A stretch of 64,000 nt of DNA from Bacillota bacterium (GTDB lineage: Bacteria; Bacillota; Clostridia; Christensenellales; UMGS416), in the NCBI GenBank assembly GCA_023398815.1, contig JAEWRW010000030.1, positions 30,775-94,774 of the forward strand. Direction: 5' to 3'. Of this stretch, positions 25,179-34,128 are shown piece after piece; the stretch's first letter is position 1; each line of letters starts with the position of its first letter. The notes beneath the pieces were generated by a model. That model was not told the DNA's origin. It did not search any database and worked only from the letters and a program-made list of their open reading frames with translations. Made by a program: the position numbers and the translations under genes.

Positions 25179-26060
25179 ATGGGCGTGGTGTTCGACATTC
25201 AAAAGTGCTGCCTGCACGACGGGCCGGGCATCCGCACCACGGTGTTTCTGAAGGGCTGCAACCTGCGCTGTGCATGGTGCCACAACCCGGAGAGCTTCCG
25301 CGCCGAGCCGGAGCTGTTTTGGCAGCAGTCACGCTGCACCGCCTGCGGGGCCTGCGTGGTAGCATGCCCCAGGCATGTCCACACCATCGGTGAGGACGGC
25401 GCACACCACCTGCAGCGGGGGGCTTGCGTGGCCTGCGGGCAGTGCGTGGCGCTCTGCCCCAACGACGCCCTGCGCCTCTACGGCCAGCCCATGACGGCGC
25501 AGGAGGTCTTTGACGAGCTGCGCAAGGACACGTTGTTCTATCAGTCCTCCGGCGGCGGGGTCACGCTCTCCGGCGGGGAGGCGATCCTACAGACGGCCTT
25601 TGCGCTGGAGCTTCTCACCCTGTGCCGGCAGGCCGGCTTCCACACGGCGCTGGAGACCAACGGGAGCGTACCCTGGGCAGCGCTGGAGACATTCCTGCCG
25701 CTGGTGGATCTCTTCCTGTACGACTTCAAGCATTGGGACAGCGACGGCCACCGGCAGTACACCGGCGTGGGCAACGAGCGCGTTTTGGCGAACCTGCGCC
25801 AGCTCGCCGGGCGCGGCGCGACCATCTGGCTACGGTGCCCCATCATCCCTGGCGTCAACGACACCGACGCGCACTTTGAGGCTATCGCGGCCCTCGCGCA
25901 GGAGATCCACCCTGAGAAGGTGGAGCTCATGGCGTACCACGACATTGGTCGGGGCAAGTGGGGCGGCCTGGGGCTGTCCTACGCCTTCGATGGCCTGCCG
26001 TCAGCGACGCCGGAGCAAAAGGCCCAATGGGAAACGCGGCTGGCGCAGGCGGGCCGGTAA
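25179..26060 (+). CDS. Glycyl radical enzyme activating enzyme (radical SAM)
   Basis: 293-residue radical SAM activase that abstracts hydrogen from the radical glycine of its partner. The SAM-cluster motif is Cys27-x3-Cys31-x2-Cys34 (CNLRCAWC), preceded by DGPGIRTTVFLKGC. An inserted ferredoxin-like domain supplies two more 4Fe-4S sites: Cys53, 56, 59, 63 and Cys83, 86, 89, 93. This two-cluster insert is usual for activases of the dehydratase/lyase classes and is absent from classic pyruvate formate-lyase activase, which supports a non-PFL partner. It follows the enzyme gene directly. Confidence 0.94.
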   Translation: MGVVFDIQKCCLHDGPGIRTTVFLKGCNLRCAWCHNPESFRAEPELFWQQSRCTACGACVVACPRHVHTIGEDGAHHLQRGACVACGQCVALCPNDALRLYGQPMTAQEVFDELRKDTLFYQSSGGGVTLSGGEAILQTAFALELLTLCRQAGFHTALETNGSVPWAALETFLPLVDLFLYDFKHWDSDGHRQYTGVGNERVLANLRQLAGRGATIWLRCPIIPGVNDTDAHFEAIAALAQEIHPEKVELMAYHDIGRGKWGGLGLSYAFDGLPSATPEQKAQWETRLAQAGR

Positions 26061-26094
26061 CCGAGGACGCGTAGAGACAACTGCATATGCTTAT

Positions 26095-26127
26095 AACCCG
26101 GCTCCCTGGGTGGAAGCCGGGTTTTTT
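26095..26127. terminator. Terminator after the glycyl radical operon
   Basis: Stem AACCCGGCT/AGCCGGGTT with an 11-base loop, followed by T-rich sequence on the plus strand. It also serves the convergent azlD gene. Confidence 0.9.
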
Positions 26128-26149
26128 GTCAGCAGGTGGGGCAACCCCA

Positions 26150-26482
26150 TCAGAACACAAACTGAACCAGCAACATATAGACCACCGTACCCCCGGCGAT
26201 GGAGAGCAGCATCTGCCGCCGCCACAGGTGCAGGGCCACCACCACCCCCACGGCAATGAGCTCGGGCAGGCTGTGGGTGCCGGTGAGCACGTTGACATCC
26301 TTGAAGCAGTAGACGACCAGCAGGCCCAGCACGGCGGCCGGCAGCATCCGCCCCAGGTAGCGGATGACCGGCGGGGTGGGCCGGTTGGCCGGGAACAGCA
26401 GGAACGGCAGGAAGCGGGTGGCCATGGTGCCCAGCACCACCGCGGCAATCGTCACAATTCGTTCGGCCAGCGTCATCGTCAT
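26150..26482 (-). CDS. azlD: AzlD-type branched-chain amino acid export small subunit
   Basis: 110-residue membrane protein with about four hydrophobic segments, the small partner of AzlC. The segment MATRFLPFLLF near the N-terminus and LPAAVLGLLVVYCFKDV are typical. It overlaps the azlC stop by 4 bases (ATGA). The pair exports branched-chain amino acids or analogues. Confidence 0.88.
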   Translation of the reverse strand: MTMTLAERIVTIAAVVLGTMATRFLPFLLFPANRPTPPVIRYLGRMLPAAVLGLLVVYCFKDVNVLTGTHSLPELIAVGVVVALHLWRRQMLLSIAGGTVVYMLLVQFVF

Positions 26483-27189
26483 GGTTGTGCCTCCCCCCGC
26501 TCCAGCCAGCGGCGCAGCAGCAGGAGGCTCGCCAGAATCGCCGCCATCGCCGGCAGCAAAAAGCGCTCACCGCCGAATGCCAGCAGGCTCAACGCCGTCA
26601 GCCCCAGGCCGATGAGAGCACTGTGATGGCGCTTCTCCTTGCGCCACTGCTCCAGGAAGAGCACCACGAAGAGCGCCGTCATCACGAAGCCCAGCCCCTC
26701 GGTGTTGAAGCGGAGAACGGGGCCCAGCAGCCCGCCGATGGTTGCGCCGCACACCCAGTACACCTGGTTGAGGAGCGTGATGAAGAACAGGAACCAGCCT
26801 CGGTCCACCCCCAGGGGCACGTCCGTCGTGCAGTGGATGGAGAAGGACTCGTCGCACATGCCGAAGATGAGATAGGGCTTCTTCCATCCGGTGTCGCGGT
26901 AAGGCTCCAGCATGGAAATGCCGTAGAACAGATGACGCGCGTTCACCATGAGGGCCAGCGCGAAGGCGCGCAGCGGGTCAAAGGCACCCAGTAGCAGGTT
27001 GACCGTCACAAACTCCATGGAGCCGGCGAAGATGGTGGCGCTCATCACTGCCGGGTACGCCGCGCCAAACCCCGCCCCGGTGGCGTAGATGCCATAGGCG
27101 ATGCCCAGGAACAGGAACCCCGCCAGAATGGGGATGGTGTGGGGGAACGCTGCTCGCAGCGCCGCCCCGATGGTGTTCGTTCGCGTCAT
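26479..27189 (-). CDS. azlC: AzlC-type branched-chain amino acid permease
   Basis: 236-residue integral membrane protein of the AzlC/YgaZ family. Visible family features are PILAGFLFLGIAYGIYATGAGF near the N-terminus, the IFAGSMEFVTVNLL segment, and NARHLFYGISM near 85-95. The ATG follows GGAGGGCAGGC. Co-transcribed with azlD. Likely exports branched-chain amino acids. Confidence 0.92.
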   Translation of the reverse strand: MTRTNTIGAALRAAFPHTIPILAGFLFLGIAYGIYATGAGFGAAYPAVMSATIFAGSMEFVTVNLLLGAFDPLRAFALALMVNARHLFYGISMLEPYRDTGWKKPYLIFGMCDESFSIHCTTDVPLGVDRGWFLFFITLLNQVYWVCGATIGGLLGPVLRFNTEGLGFVMTALFVVLFLEQWRKEKRHHSALIGLGLTALSLLAFGGERFLLPAMAAILASLLLLRRWLERGEAQP

Positions 27190-27462
27190 GCCTGCCCTCC
27201 CGTATGCGGAGCAATGCTACACATTCTACCGTTTTTCGCCTGCTGTGCAAAGCCGTCGGCTTCCCTCCTTTTCCGGTTGTGCGCCTCAATGACCGGCTGC
27301 GTAATCCTGCACTTGACATGCCATAACGCTGCAGCGCTGTGTGCTTGGAAAATCGTGCATCCCATGGGGCCTGATGTGTCACAATCGTGTATAATGGTAT
27401 TGATTTCCACCACCCCGTTGACGCATTTGCTTGGTGCGGGGTGGCGGGTGAGGAGGGTGTAT

Positions 27463-28296
27463 ATGAAACGGATCGTTGCGTTGCTCACTGCCGCCCTGGT
27501 GCTGGCAGCCCTGCTGGCCGGCTGCGCTAGCCCCGCCGCCACACCCAGCAAGGTGCTCAAAGTGGGTATGGAGCTGGCCTACCCGCCCTTTGAGACCAAG
27601 GACGACGCCGGCAACCCCACCGGTGTCAGTGTGGACTTGGCCAAGGCCTTTGCGGAGTCGCTGGGGATGGAGGCTGACATTCAGAACATCGCCTGGGATG
27701 GGCTCATCCCCTCGCTGCAAACGGGCAAGGTCGACATGGTCATCTCATCCATGACGATCACCGACAAGCGCCGCGAGCAGGTCGATTTCTCCGACCCCTA
27801 TGCCAAGGCGTATCTCGCGCTGCTGGTGGGCAAGGCGAGCCCCGTGGAGAAGGCGGAGGATCTCAATGCCGCCGGTCGCGTCATTGCCGTCAAGCTGGGC
27901 AGCACCGGCGAAACCTACGCCCGGGAGCACTTCCCCAACGCCACGGTCAACGCCTTTGACAGCGAGAATGCCTGCGTCACCGAGGTCACCCAGGGCAAGG
28001 CCGACGCCTTCATCTACGACCAGCTGACGATCACCCGCAACAGCGTGCAGTTTGCCGACACCACCCGGGCGCTTTACATCCCCGGGCAGGATGCCGAGGG
28101 CTGGGGCATGGCCTTCCAGAAGGGGAGCGACCTCACCGACAAGGCCAACACGTTCCTCAAGACCTATACCGCCGACGGCGGGTTTGACACGCTGACTGAG
28201 AAGTACCTGAAGGACGAGAAGGCAACCTTTGATCAACTTGGGTTCCCCTTCTTCTTCGCCAACAAAGACGGCACCTGGCCCACCGGCGCTAATTGA
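27463..28296 (+). CDS. Polar amino acid ABC transporter substrate-binding lipoprotein
   Basis: 277-residue extracellular solute-binding protein of the family-3 (polar amino acid) type. It has a signal peptide with lipobox LLAGC (Cys21). The core reads KVGMELAYPPFETKDDAGNPTG, then IQNIAWDGLIPSLQTGKVDMVISSMTITDKR, both classic. The ATG follows GAGGAGGG. First gene of a three-gene importer. A TATAAT at 27390-27395 may be the -10, but no good -35 is present. Confidence 0.94.
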   Translation: MKRIVALLTAALVLAALLAGCASPAATPSKVLKVGMELAYPPFETKDDAGNPTGVSVDLAKAFAESLGMEADIQNIAWDGLIPSLQTGKVDMVISSMTITDKRREQVDFSDPYAKAYLALLVGKASPVEKAEDLNAAGRVIAVKLGSTGETYAREHFPNATVNAFDSENACVTEVTQGKADAFIYDQLTITRNSVQFADTTRALYIPGQDAEGWGMAFQKGSDLTDKANTFLKTYTADGGFDTLTEKYLKDEKATFDQLGFPFFFANKDGTWPTGAN

Positions 28297-28298
28297 CG

Positions 28299-29072
28299 AT
28301 GAAGCATTGGTTTGTGGCCACCGCCACCGACAGCCGGGCAAAACGGGTGGCCAACGGGTTGCTGGTGGCGGCGGCGGTCATCGGTTTTCTGGCGCTGACC
28401 ATTGCACGGGTGGGCGGCGGGTACGATTTTTCTGACCTGTGGCGCTACCGGCTGCGGTTGGCCCAGGGCTTTGGCATGACGGTCGTCATCAGCGTACTCA
28501 GCATGGTCGTAAGCCTCTTGCTGGGCTTCGCCGCAGCCACGGGGTCGCGTTCCCGCGTGCTGCCGGTCAAGTATCTCAGCCGGGGTTATGTTGAGGTCAT
28601 TCGCGGCACGCCGTTGCTGGTGCAGATCTTTCTGTTCTATTACATCATCGGTCAGGCCTGGGGGGTGGAGAACCGCATCGTGGCCGGCGTGCTGATTCTC
28701 TCGCTCTTTGAGGGCGCGTACATCAGCGAGATCGTGCGTGGCGGGCTCGATTCCATTGAGGCGTCCCAAATGGAGATCGCCCGGGCCATTGGGCTCACCC
28801 CCCGGCAGACGACGCGCCTCATTGTGCTGCCCCAGTTGCTGCGGCGCATCCTGCCGGCGCTGGCGGGGCAGTTTGCCTCCATCATCAAGGACTCGTCGTT
28901 GCTGTCGGTCATCGCCCTCATTGAGCTGACCCAGACGACCAAGGAGTTTGTCGCCGCGTCCTTTCACTTCATCCCCGATTACCTGTTCCTGGGGCTGCTG
29001 TACTTCGCGTTGACGTTCCCGGTCTCGCTACTGACGCAGGCGCTGGAAAGGCGGTTTGCCTATGAGAATTGA
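28299..29072 (+). CDS. Amino acid ABC transporter permease
   Basis: 257-residue inner-membrane permease of the HisM/GlnP type. The permease loop EIVRGGLDSIEASQMEIARAIGL matches the EAA motif that docks the ATPase, and YVEVIRGTPLLVQIFLFYY is the standard upstream segment. It begins 3 bases after the binding-protein stop; a TTG two codons earlier is an alternative. It overlaps the ATPase gene start by 11 bases. Confidence 0.92.
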   Translation: MKHWFVATATDSRAKRVANGLLVAAAVIGFLALTIARVGGGYDFSDLWRYRLRLAQGFGMTVVISVLSMVVSLLLGFAAATGSRSRVLPVKYLSRGYVEVIRGTPLLVQIFLFYYIIGQAWGVENRIVAGVLILSLFEGAYISEIVRGGLDSIEASQMEIARAIGLTPRQTTRLIVLPQLLRRILPALAGQFASIIKDSSLLSVIALIELTQTTKEFVAASFHFIPDYLFLGLLYFALTFPVSLLTQALERRFAYEN

Positions 29073-29799
29073 GTGCCGCGACGTGACGATACGCTTCGGG
29101 GCGCAAACGGTGTTGGACCGGGTGACGATCGACGAGCCTGATTTCCGTGCGCTGGCGCTGCTGGGGCCGTCGGGCGCGGGCAAGTCCACACTGCTGCGGG
29201 TGCTCAGCGGTCTGCTGGCTCCCAACGACGGCGAAGTGCTGCTGGATGGCCAGCGGGTGGACTATGCCGAGCGGGCACTGCTGGCCCACCGGCGGAGCGT
29301 GGGCTTCGTGTTTCAGTCCCGTGGGCTGTTTCCCCACCTCACCGCCGAGCAGAACATCATGCTGCCTCTAGTGCACGTGCACGGCATGGCCGAGGCCCAG
29401 GCGCGGGAGACGGCCAACGCACTGCTGGCCCGCTTCGGCCTCGCGCAGGACGCCCACAAGCGGCCCTACGAGCTCTCCGGCGGGCAGTGCCAGCGCATTA
29501 GCATCGCCCGAGCGATGGCGCCACGGCCCCGGCTGCTGCTGCTGGATGAGCCCACCAGCGCCCTCGACCCTGAGCTCACCGCCGAGGTGCTGGGCATGAT
29601 CCATGAGCTGCAGGCCGAGAACCTCCGCATGGTCATCGTGACCCACGAGATGGGCTTTGCCCACCACGCCTGCGACCGGGCGCTCTTTCTGGCCGATGGG
29701 CGGATTCTGGAGGCGGGTGATACGGCGACACTGTTTTCTAACCCCCAAACGCCTCAGCTGCAGGGATTCCTGCGCAAGGTGCTGGAGTGGATTCCTTAG
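29062..29799 (+). CDS. Amino acid ABC transporter ATPase
   Basis: 245-residue ATPase of the GlnQ type. Walker A GPSGAGKST is at 35-43, the signature reads LSGGQCQR, Walker B is LLLLDEPTSALDPE, and the switch His is in VTHEMGF. The ATG at 29062 is inside the end of the permease gene. It completes a polar amino acid importer with the two preceding genes. Confidence 0.94.
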   Translation: MRIECRDVTIRFGAQTVLDRVTIDEPDFRALALLGPSGAGKSTLLRVLSGLLAPNDGEVLLDGQRVDYAERALLAHRRSVGFVFQSRGLFPHLTAEQNIMLPLVHVHGMAEAQARETANALLARFGLAQDAHKRPYELSGGQCQRISIARAMAPRPRLLLLDEPTSALDPELTAEVLGMIHELQAENLRMVIVTHEMGFAHHACDRALFLADGRILEAGDTATLFSNPQTPQLQGFLRKVLEWIP

Positions 29800-29841
29800 C
29801 GGGGCGGGGATGACGGCCAACAGGCGAGCGAGAAGGAACAA

Positions 29842-29876
29842 CAAAGGCAGGTGGAATGAAATTCCACCTGCCTTTG
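29842..29876. terminator. Bidirectional terminator
   Basis: Perfect stem CAAAGGCAGGTGGAAT/ATTCCACCTGCCTTTG with a 3-base loop, between the amino acid transporter and the convergent opp operon. Confidence 0.93.
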
Positions 29877-29910
29877 TGATTGTACGCGTGTCTTCCGCTT
29901 CTTCGTCCGC

Positions 29911-30861
29911 TCAGGCGTTGGCCGCCACGGCGTCACTGGTCGTCCAGCGGGCGAGTTCCTCCGGCGTTGCAAGCACGTAGTGCTGGCCACCCAGGTAATG
30001 CTGCACACCACTGTGGTAGTCTACGCCTTGGGCCTTGTAGTCGTAACTCTGAGCCACGCGTGTCTTCTCCACCCGCGGGTTGGGGCGGGGGATGGCCGAG
30101 AGCAGGCTCTGGGTGTAGGGGTGCACGGGATTCTCAAAGATCTCGGCGGTGGTGCCCGTTTCCACCAAGTGCCCCATGTGCATCACGCCGATGCGGTCGG
30201 AGATGTACTTGACCATCGACAGGTCGTGGGCGATGAAGAGATAGGTCGTGCCAGTCTGGGCCTGCAGGTCGCGCATGAGGTTGACGACCTGAGCCTGGAT
30301 GGACACGTCCAGAGCGCTGATGCATTCGTCAGCAATGACGAGCTTTGGGTCCATGATGAGCGCCCGGGCGATGCCCACGCGCTGGCGCTGGCCACCGCTG
30401 AACTGGTGGGGGTAGCGGTCAGCGTGCTCGGGGGCCAGGCCCACCTTCTTGAGCATGGCGGCCACCTTGGCCTCCCTCTCGGCGCGGGTCTTGTAGAGGT
30501 GGTGGATGTCCAGCCCCTGGGCGATGATCTCGCCGACCTTCTTGCGGGGGTTGAGGCAGGCCATCGGGTCCTGGAAGATCATCTGCATCTCGGTGCGCAG
30601 CCGCTCGATGTGGCTGCGGCTCATCCGGCCGGAGATGTCCATCCCGTTGAATTCAATCTTGCCGGCCGTTGGGTCATAGAGGCGGATGAGGCTACGGCCG
30701 ATGGTGCTTTTGCCGCTGCCGCTCTCGCCCACCAGGCCGTAGGTCTCCCCGGGGTAGATGACAAAATCCACGCCGTCCACCGCGCGCACGGTGAAGTGGC
30801 TGCTGATGACAAAATGCTGTTTGAGGCCCTTTACCTTCAGAATGGGCTCAACGTTGGGCAT
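29911..30861 (-). CDS. oppF: Oligopeptide ABC transporter ATPase OppF
   Basis: 316-residue ATPase. Walker A GESGSGKST, signature FSGGQRQR, Walker B KLVIADECISALD, and the switch His in IAHDLSMV. The Cys in DECIS replaces the usual Pro (DEPIS) but should not block activity. The C-terminal region (FENPVHPYTQSLLSAIP) is the Opp/Dpp-specific extension. Last gene of oppABCDF; it overlaps oppD by 14 bases. Confidence 0.93.
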   Translation of the reverse strand: MPNVEPILKVKGLKQHFVISSHFTVRAVDGVDFVIYPGETYGLVGESGSGKSTIGRSLIRLYDPTAGKIEFNGMDISGRMSRSHIERLRTEMQMIFQDPMACLNPRKKVGEIIAQGLDIHHLYKTRAEREAKVAAMLKKVGLAPEHADRYPHQFSGGQRQRVGIARALIMDPKLVIADECISALDVSIQAQVVNLMRDLQAQTGTTYLFIAHDLSMVKYISDRIGVMHMGHLVETGTTAEIFENPVHPYTQSLLSAIPRPNPRVEKTRVAQSYDYKAQGVDYHSGVQHYLGGQHYVLATPEELARWTTSDAVAANA

Positions 30862-31942
30862 TCAGTTCGCCTCCCTTCTTCATGCGCTCGATGCGCTGAC
30901 GCAGTTCCTCGGGCATGTCCACCCGGGGGGCGCGCTCGTCCAGCAGCCAGGTGGCGGCCCAGTGGGTGTCGCTCACCTGGAACATGGGCGGCTCGGCCCG
31001 GCGGTCGATCTTCAGCGCGTACTGGTTGCGCGGGGCGAAGGCATCGCCCGGCACGGGATGTAAGAGGTTGGGCGGCGAGCCGGGGATGGTGTAGAGCCGC
31101 TCGTCGGTGGTGTCGAGGTCTGGCATCGCACTCAGAAGCCCCCATGTGTAGGGGTGGCGCGGGTCGTAGAAGATGTCCTCCACCGTGCCGCGCTCCACAA
31201 TCTTCCCGGCGTACATCACGCTCACGTACTCGGCAATCTTGGCCACCACCCCCAGGTCGTGGGTGATGTAGATGACGCTGATGCCGCGCTCCCGCTGGAT
31301 ACGCTGGATGAGCTCCAGAATCTTGGCTTGGATTGTCACGTCCAGGGCTGTCGTGGGCTCGTCGCAGATCAAAAGATCGGGGTCGCAGGCCAGGGCGATG
31401 GCGATGACCACGCGCTGGCGCATGCCGCCGGAGAGTTGGTGTGGGTAGTTCTTCATGCGCCGCTCAGGCTCAGGGATGCCCACTTCGTTGAGCAGCTGCA
31501 CGGCCTTGCCCCAGGCTTCGGCCTTGGTGGCACGCTTGTGCCACAGCATCCCTTCGATGATCTGCTTGCCAATGGTCATCGTCGGGTCCAGGCTCGTCAT
31601 TGGGTCTTGAAAGATCATGGCGATGCGCTTGCCGTTGATGTGGCGGCGCAGCTCCTGCTTTTTCATCTTCAGGATGTTCACGGTCTTGACGTTGCCGTTG
31701 TCCTGGTGGTAGGTGTACTCGATCGTACCGCCTTCCACCCGGCCGTTCTTGGCGAGGATGCCCATGGCGGCCTTCATGGTGACAGACTTGCCGCTGCCGC
31801 TCTCGCCCACGATGGCCAGCGTCTCACCGCGGTTGAGGTCGATGTCCACCCCGCGAATGGCGCGCACCGGGCCTACCATGGTGTCAAAGGTGATGGAGAG
31901 GCCGCGGATCTCCATGATTTTTTCCTTGTTGGTCAGTTCCAT
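30848..31942 (-). CDS. oppD: Oligopeptide ABC transporter ATPase OppD
   Basis: 364-residue ATPase. Walker A GESGSGKSV, signature LSGGMRQR, Walker B LLICDEPTTALD, His in ITHDLGVV. The C-terminal DPRHPYTWGLLSAMPD followed by a Cys-poor tail fits OppD; the usual CxxxC metal site near the end of many OppD/F proteins is missing. The ATG at 31942 follows GAGGT; the longer frame has no ribosome site. Confidence 0.93.
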   Translation of the reverse strand: MELTNKEKIMEIRGLSITFDTMVGPVRAIRGVDIDLNRGETLAIVGESGSGKSVTMKAAMGILAKNGRVEGGTIEYTYHQDNGNVKTVNILKMKKQELRRHINGKRIAMIFQDPMTSLDPTMTIGKQIIEGMLWHKRATKAEAWGKAVQLLNEVGIPEPERRMKNYPHQLSGGMRQRVVIAIALACDPDLLICDEPTTALDVTIQAKILELIQRIQRERGISVIYITHDLGVVAKIAEYVSVMYAGKIVERGTVEDIFYDPRHPYTWGLLSAMPDLDTTDERLYTIPGSPPNLLHPVPGDAFAPRNQYALKIDRRAEPPMFQVSDTHWAATWLLDERAPRVDMPEELRQRIERMKKGGELNAQR

Positions 31943-31952
31943 CTGCGGCACC

Positions 31953-33011
31953 TCACATTTCCTTGAGTTTGGGGTCGAAGGCCTCACGCAGGCCGTCGGC
32001 CAATACGTTGAAGCAGAGCATCAACAGCGCCAGCACCACGATGGGCGGTATGATCTGGTAGGGGTGGGTGGTGAAGCTGTTGAACGCGTCACTGATGAGC
32101 GAACCCAGGCTGCACTGCGGCACCGGGATGCCCAAGCCCACAAAGCTCAGGAACGCCTCGGTGAAGATGGCCGTAGGGATGCTGAACATGAGCTGGGTGA
32201 TGATCTGACCGATGATGTTGGGCAGCACCTCGCGGAAGATGACGGCCCCGTGGCTGGCGCCCAGGGTATGGCTGGCCAGCACGAACTCCTGCTCCTTCAG
32301 TTTGAGCATCTCGGCCCGGGCGATGCGGCTCATGCTGATCCAGTCGGTGATGACCAGCGCCAGCACGATGGTGGCGAAGCCAGGCTTCAACACCAGCAGC
32401 AGCAGCGTCACAATGACCAGCCGTGGGATGCCGTTGTTGATCTCGGCAAAGCGCTGCATGACGCTGTCCACCCAGCCGCCAAAGTAGCCGCTGACCAGGC
32501 CGTAGCACATGCCGATCGTCATGTTGATGAAGGCGCTGACGATCGCGATGCCCAGGGACACACGGGCACCCGCCCACACGCGGGTCCAGATGTCGCGGCC
32601 CAGGGTGTCGCTGCCAAACCAGTAGTAGACGTCGGTCTTGTTCTTCTCCACATAGCCATTGATGACCTTGGTGCCACTCGTGGTGTGCAGCGACTCGTCG
32701 CCGTCGAGGATGCCGAGCTTCTCCAGCACCGGAATCCGGGGCGCGAAGTTCTTCTGCGTCAAGGTCTGCTGGGAGTAGGTGTACCCGCTCATCATCGGCC
32801 CCACCACGGCAAAGAGCACGATAAACACGATGAAGATGAGCGACACCACCGCGCCCTTGTTCGCAAGGAACCGGCGGCGCACATCGCGCCAGTAGCTATC
32901 ACTGGTAAAGTCGGAGTCGATGCGTGCCTCGGGCTCACCACCGATGAGGGTGAAGTCGTCGGGCTGGAACACATAATTGGCCGGAAGTGTGCCGGTTGTA
33001 TTCTCATTCAT
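31953..33011 (-). CDS. oppC: Oligopeptide ABC transporter permease OppC
   Basis: 352-residue permease. It has the N-terminal cytosolic region and first membrane helix of OppC, a large extracytoplasmic loop before LGRDIWTRVWAGARVSLGIAIV, and the ATPase-docking loop with ASHTLGASHGAVIFREVLPN. Overlaps oppB by 8 bases. The insert between helix 1 and the core (about residues 75-145) is longer than in Escherichia coli OppC. Confidence 0.92.
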   Translation of the reverse strand: MNENTTGTLPANYVFQPDDFTLIGGEPEARIDSDFTSDSYWRDVRRRFLANKGAVVSLIFIVFIVLFAVVGPMMSGYTYSQQTLTQKNFAPRIPVLEKLGILDGDESLHTTSGTKVINGYVEKNKTDVYYWFGSDTLGRDIWTRVWAGARVSLGIAIVSAFINMTIGMCYGLVSGYFGGWVDSVMQRFAEINNGIPRLVIVTLLLLVLKPGFATIVLALVITDWISMSRIARAEMLKLKEQEFVLASHTLGASHGAVIFREVLPNIIGQIITQLMFSIPTAIFTEAFLSFVGLGIPVPQCSLGSLISDAFNSFTTHPYQIIPPIVVLALLMLCFNVLADGLREAFDPKLKEM

Positions 33012-34032
33012 GGGCGTTCACCGCCTTTCGCTGTTGGATGCCCAGCACCCGCGCCCAGCGGGCAAAGAAGCCCGGCCGGCCGGCGGAGCCGCCCTCGCCG
33101 CCGCTGTCCTTGGAGAGACGGATGCGCGGGTCAATGATGCCGTAGAGGACGTCCACCACCAGCATGATGCCGATGTACATGGCGCTGTAGATGAAACTCA
33201 GGGCGACAACCACGTTGTAGTCATTGGACTGTATGGCCGTCACCAGCAGGCTCCCCACCCCGGGGATGGAGAAGATCTTTTCCACCACCAAGCTCCCGGT
33301 CATCAGGTCCACGATGAGCGGGGCCAGCACGGTGATGATGGGGATGAGGGCGTTTCTCAGCGCGTGCCGCACGATGAGCGGCGCACCGCTGATGCCCTTG
33401 CTCTCGGCCAGCAGCATGTAGTCGCTGCCCAGCACCTCCAGCATCTCGTTGCGGGTGAAGCGCGCGATGGAGGCCAGGGTAAACATGCTGAGCGCGATGC
33501 TGGGCATGACGCCGGACAGCACCGGGTCCTTGATGCTATAGAGCATGGGCAGCCAGCTCAGCTTGAACCCCAGGGTGTAGCTCAATGTCAACGCAAAGAC
33601 ATAACTGGGCACTGAGACTCCCAGCACCGAAATGACGGTACACAGGTTGTCAATCCACGTTCGGTGGTTCAGCGCCGCCACGATGCCCAGCAGCAGCCCC
33701 ACCAGCGCACCCAGGCCCACGGCCATGCCGCCGATGTTGATGCTCACCGGCAGGCGGGTCTGCACCAGCTGGCTGATGGGCGTGTTCTTGCTGATGTTGT
33801 AGCTCACCCCGAAATCGCCCTTGACCAGGTTGAACACATACCGGCCAAACTGCACGACCAGCGGTTTGTCCAGTCCGTATTTGGCGTTGAGCACGGCCCG
33901 CTGGTCGTCGTTGAGCTTCTCGTCGTTGAAGGGCGAGCCGGGCATCAACTGCAGCAGGGTGAACAACACCAGGGTGATGGCCAGCAGGGTAAACACCGAG
34001 ATGAGCACCCGCCGGAAGACATAGTGTTTCAA
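33004..34032 (-). CDS. oppB: Oligopeptide ABC transporter permease OppB
   Basis: 342-residue permease beginning at the TTG at 34032, which follows AGAGGGAG; an in-frame ATG at 34068 lacks a ribosome site and lies in the terminator. The start YVFRRVLISVFTLLAITLVLFTLLQLMPGSPF is the standard OppB first helix. The docking loop YMLLAESKGISGAPLIVRHALRN is present. It sits just after the hairpin that follows oppA. Confidence 0.92.
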   Translation of the reverse strand: MKHYVFRRVLISVFTLLAITLVLFTLLQLMPGSPFNDEKLNDDQRAVLNAKYGLDKPLVVQFGRYVFNLVKGDFGVSYNISKNTPISQLVQTRLPVSINIGGMAVGLGALVGLLLGIVAALNHRTWIDNLCTVISVLGVSVPSYVFALTLSYTLGFKLSWLPMLYSIKDPVLSGVMPSIALSMFTLASIARFTRNEMLEVLGSDYMLLAESKGISGAPLIVRHALRNALIPIITVLAPLIVDLMTGSLVVEKIFSIPGVGSLLVTAIQSNDYNVVVALSFIYSAMYIGIMLVVDVLYGIIDPRIRLSKDSGGEGGSAGRPGFFARWARVLGIQQRKAVNAHE

Positions 34033-34065
34033 TGCGCTCCCTCTTTCCGTTGGTCCATTGTCAGT

Positions 34066-34107
34066 CAAAAAGCGCAGCGGCCTTGAAGGGAATCAAAGCC
34101 GCTGCGC
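34066..34107 (-). terminator. Intra-operon terminator/attenuator between oppA and oppB
   Basis: Perfect 10-bp stem GCGCAGCGGC/GCCGCTGCGC with a 16-base loop, followed on the minus strand by TTTTTGAC. It should stop part of the transcripts after oppA, giving more binding protein than permease. Confidence 0.8.
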
Positions 34108-34128
34108 AGAGTCTGCCAGAGAGACTCT

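Noticed and set aside
27313..27341. TTGACA followed by a CGCTGCAGCG palindrome before the amino acid transporter
   Set aside because: No -10 hexamer occurs at 16-18 bp, so it was not called a promoter.
31713..33137. 474-codon plus-strand frame opposite oppC/oppD
   Set aside because: His- and Gln-rich shadow composition typical of antisense frames, no ribosome site.
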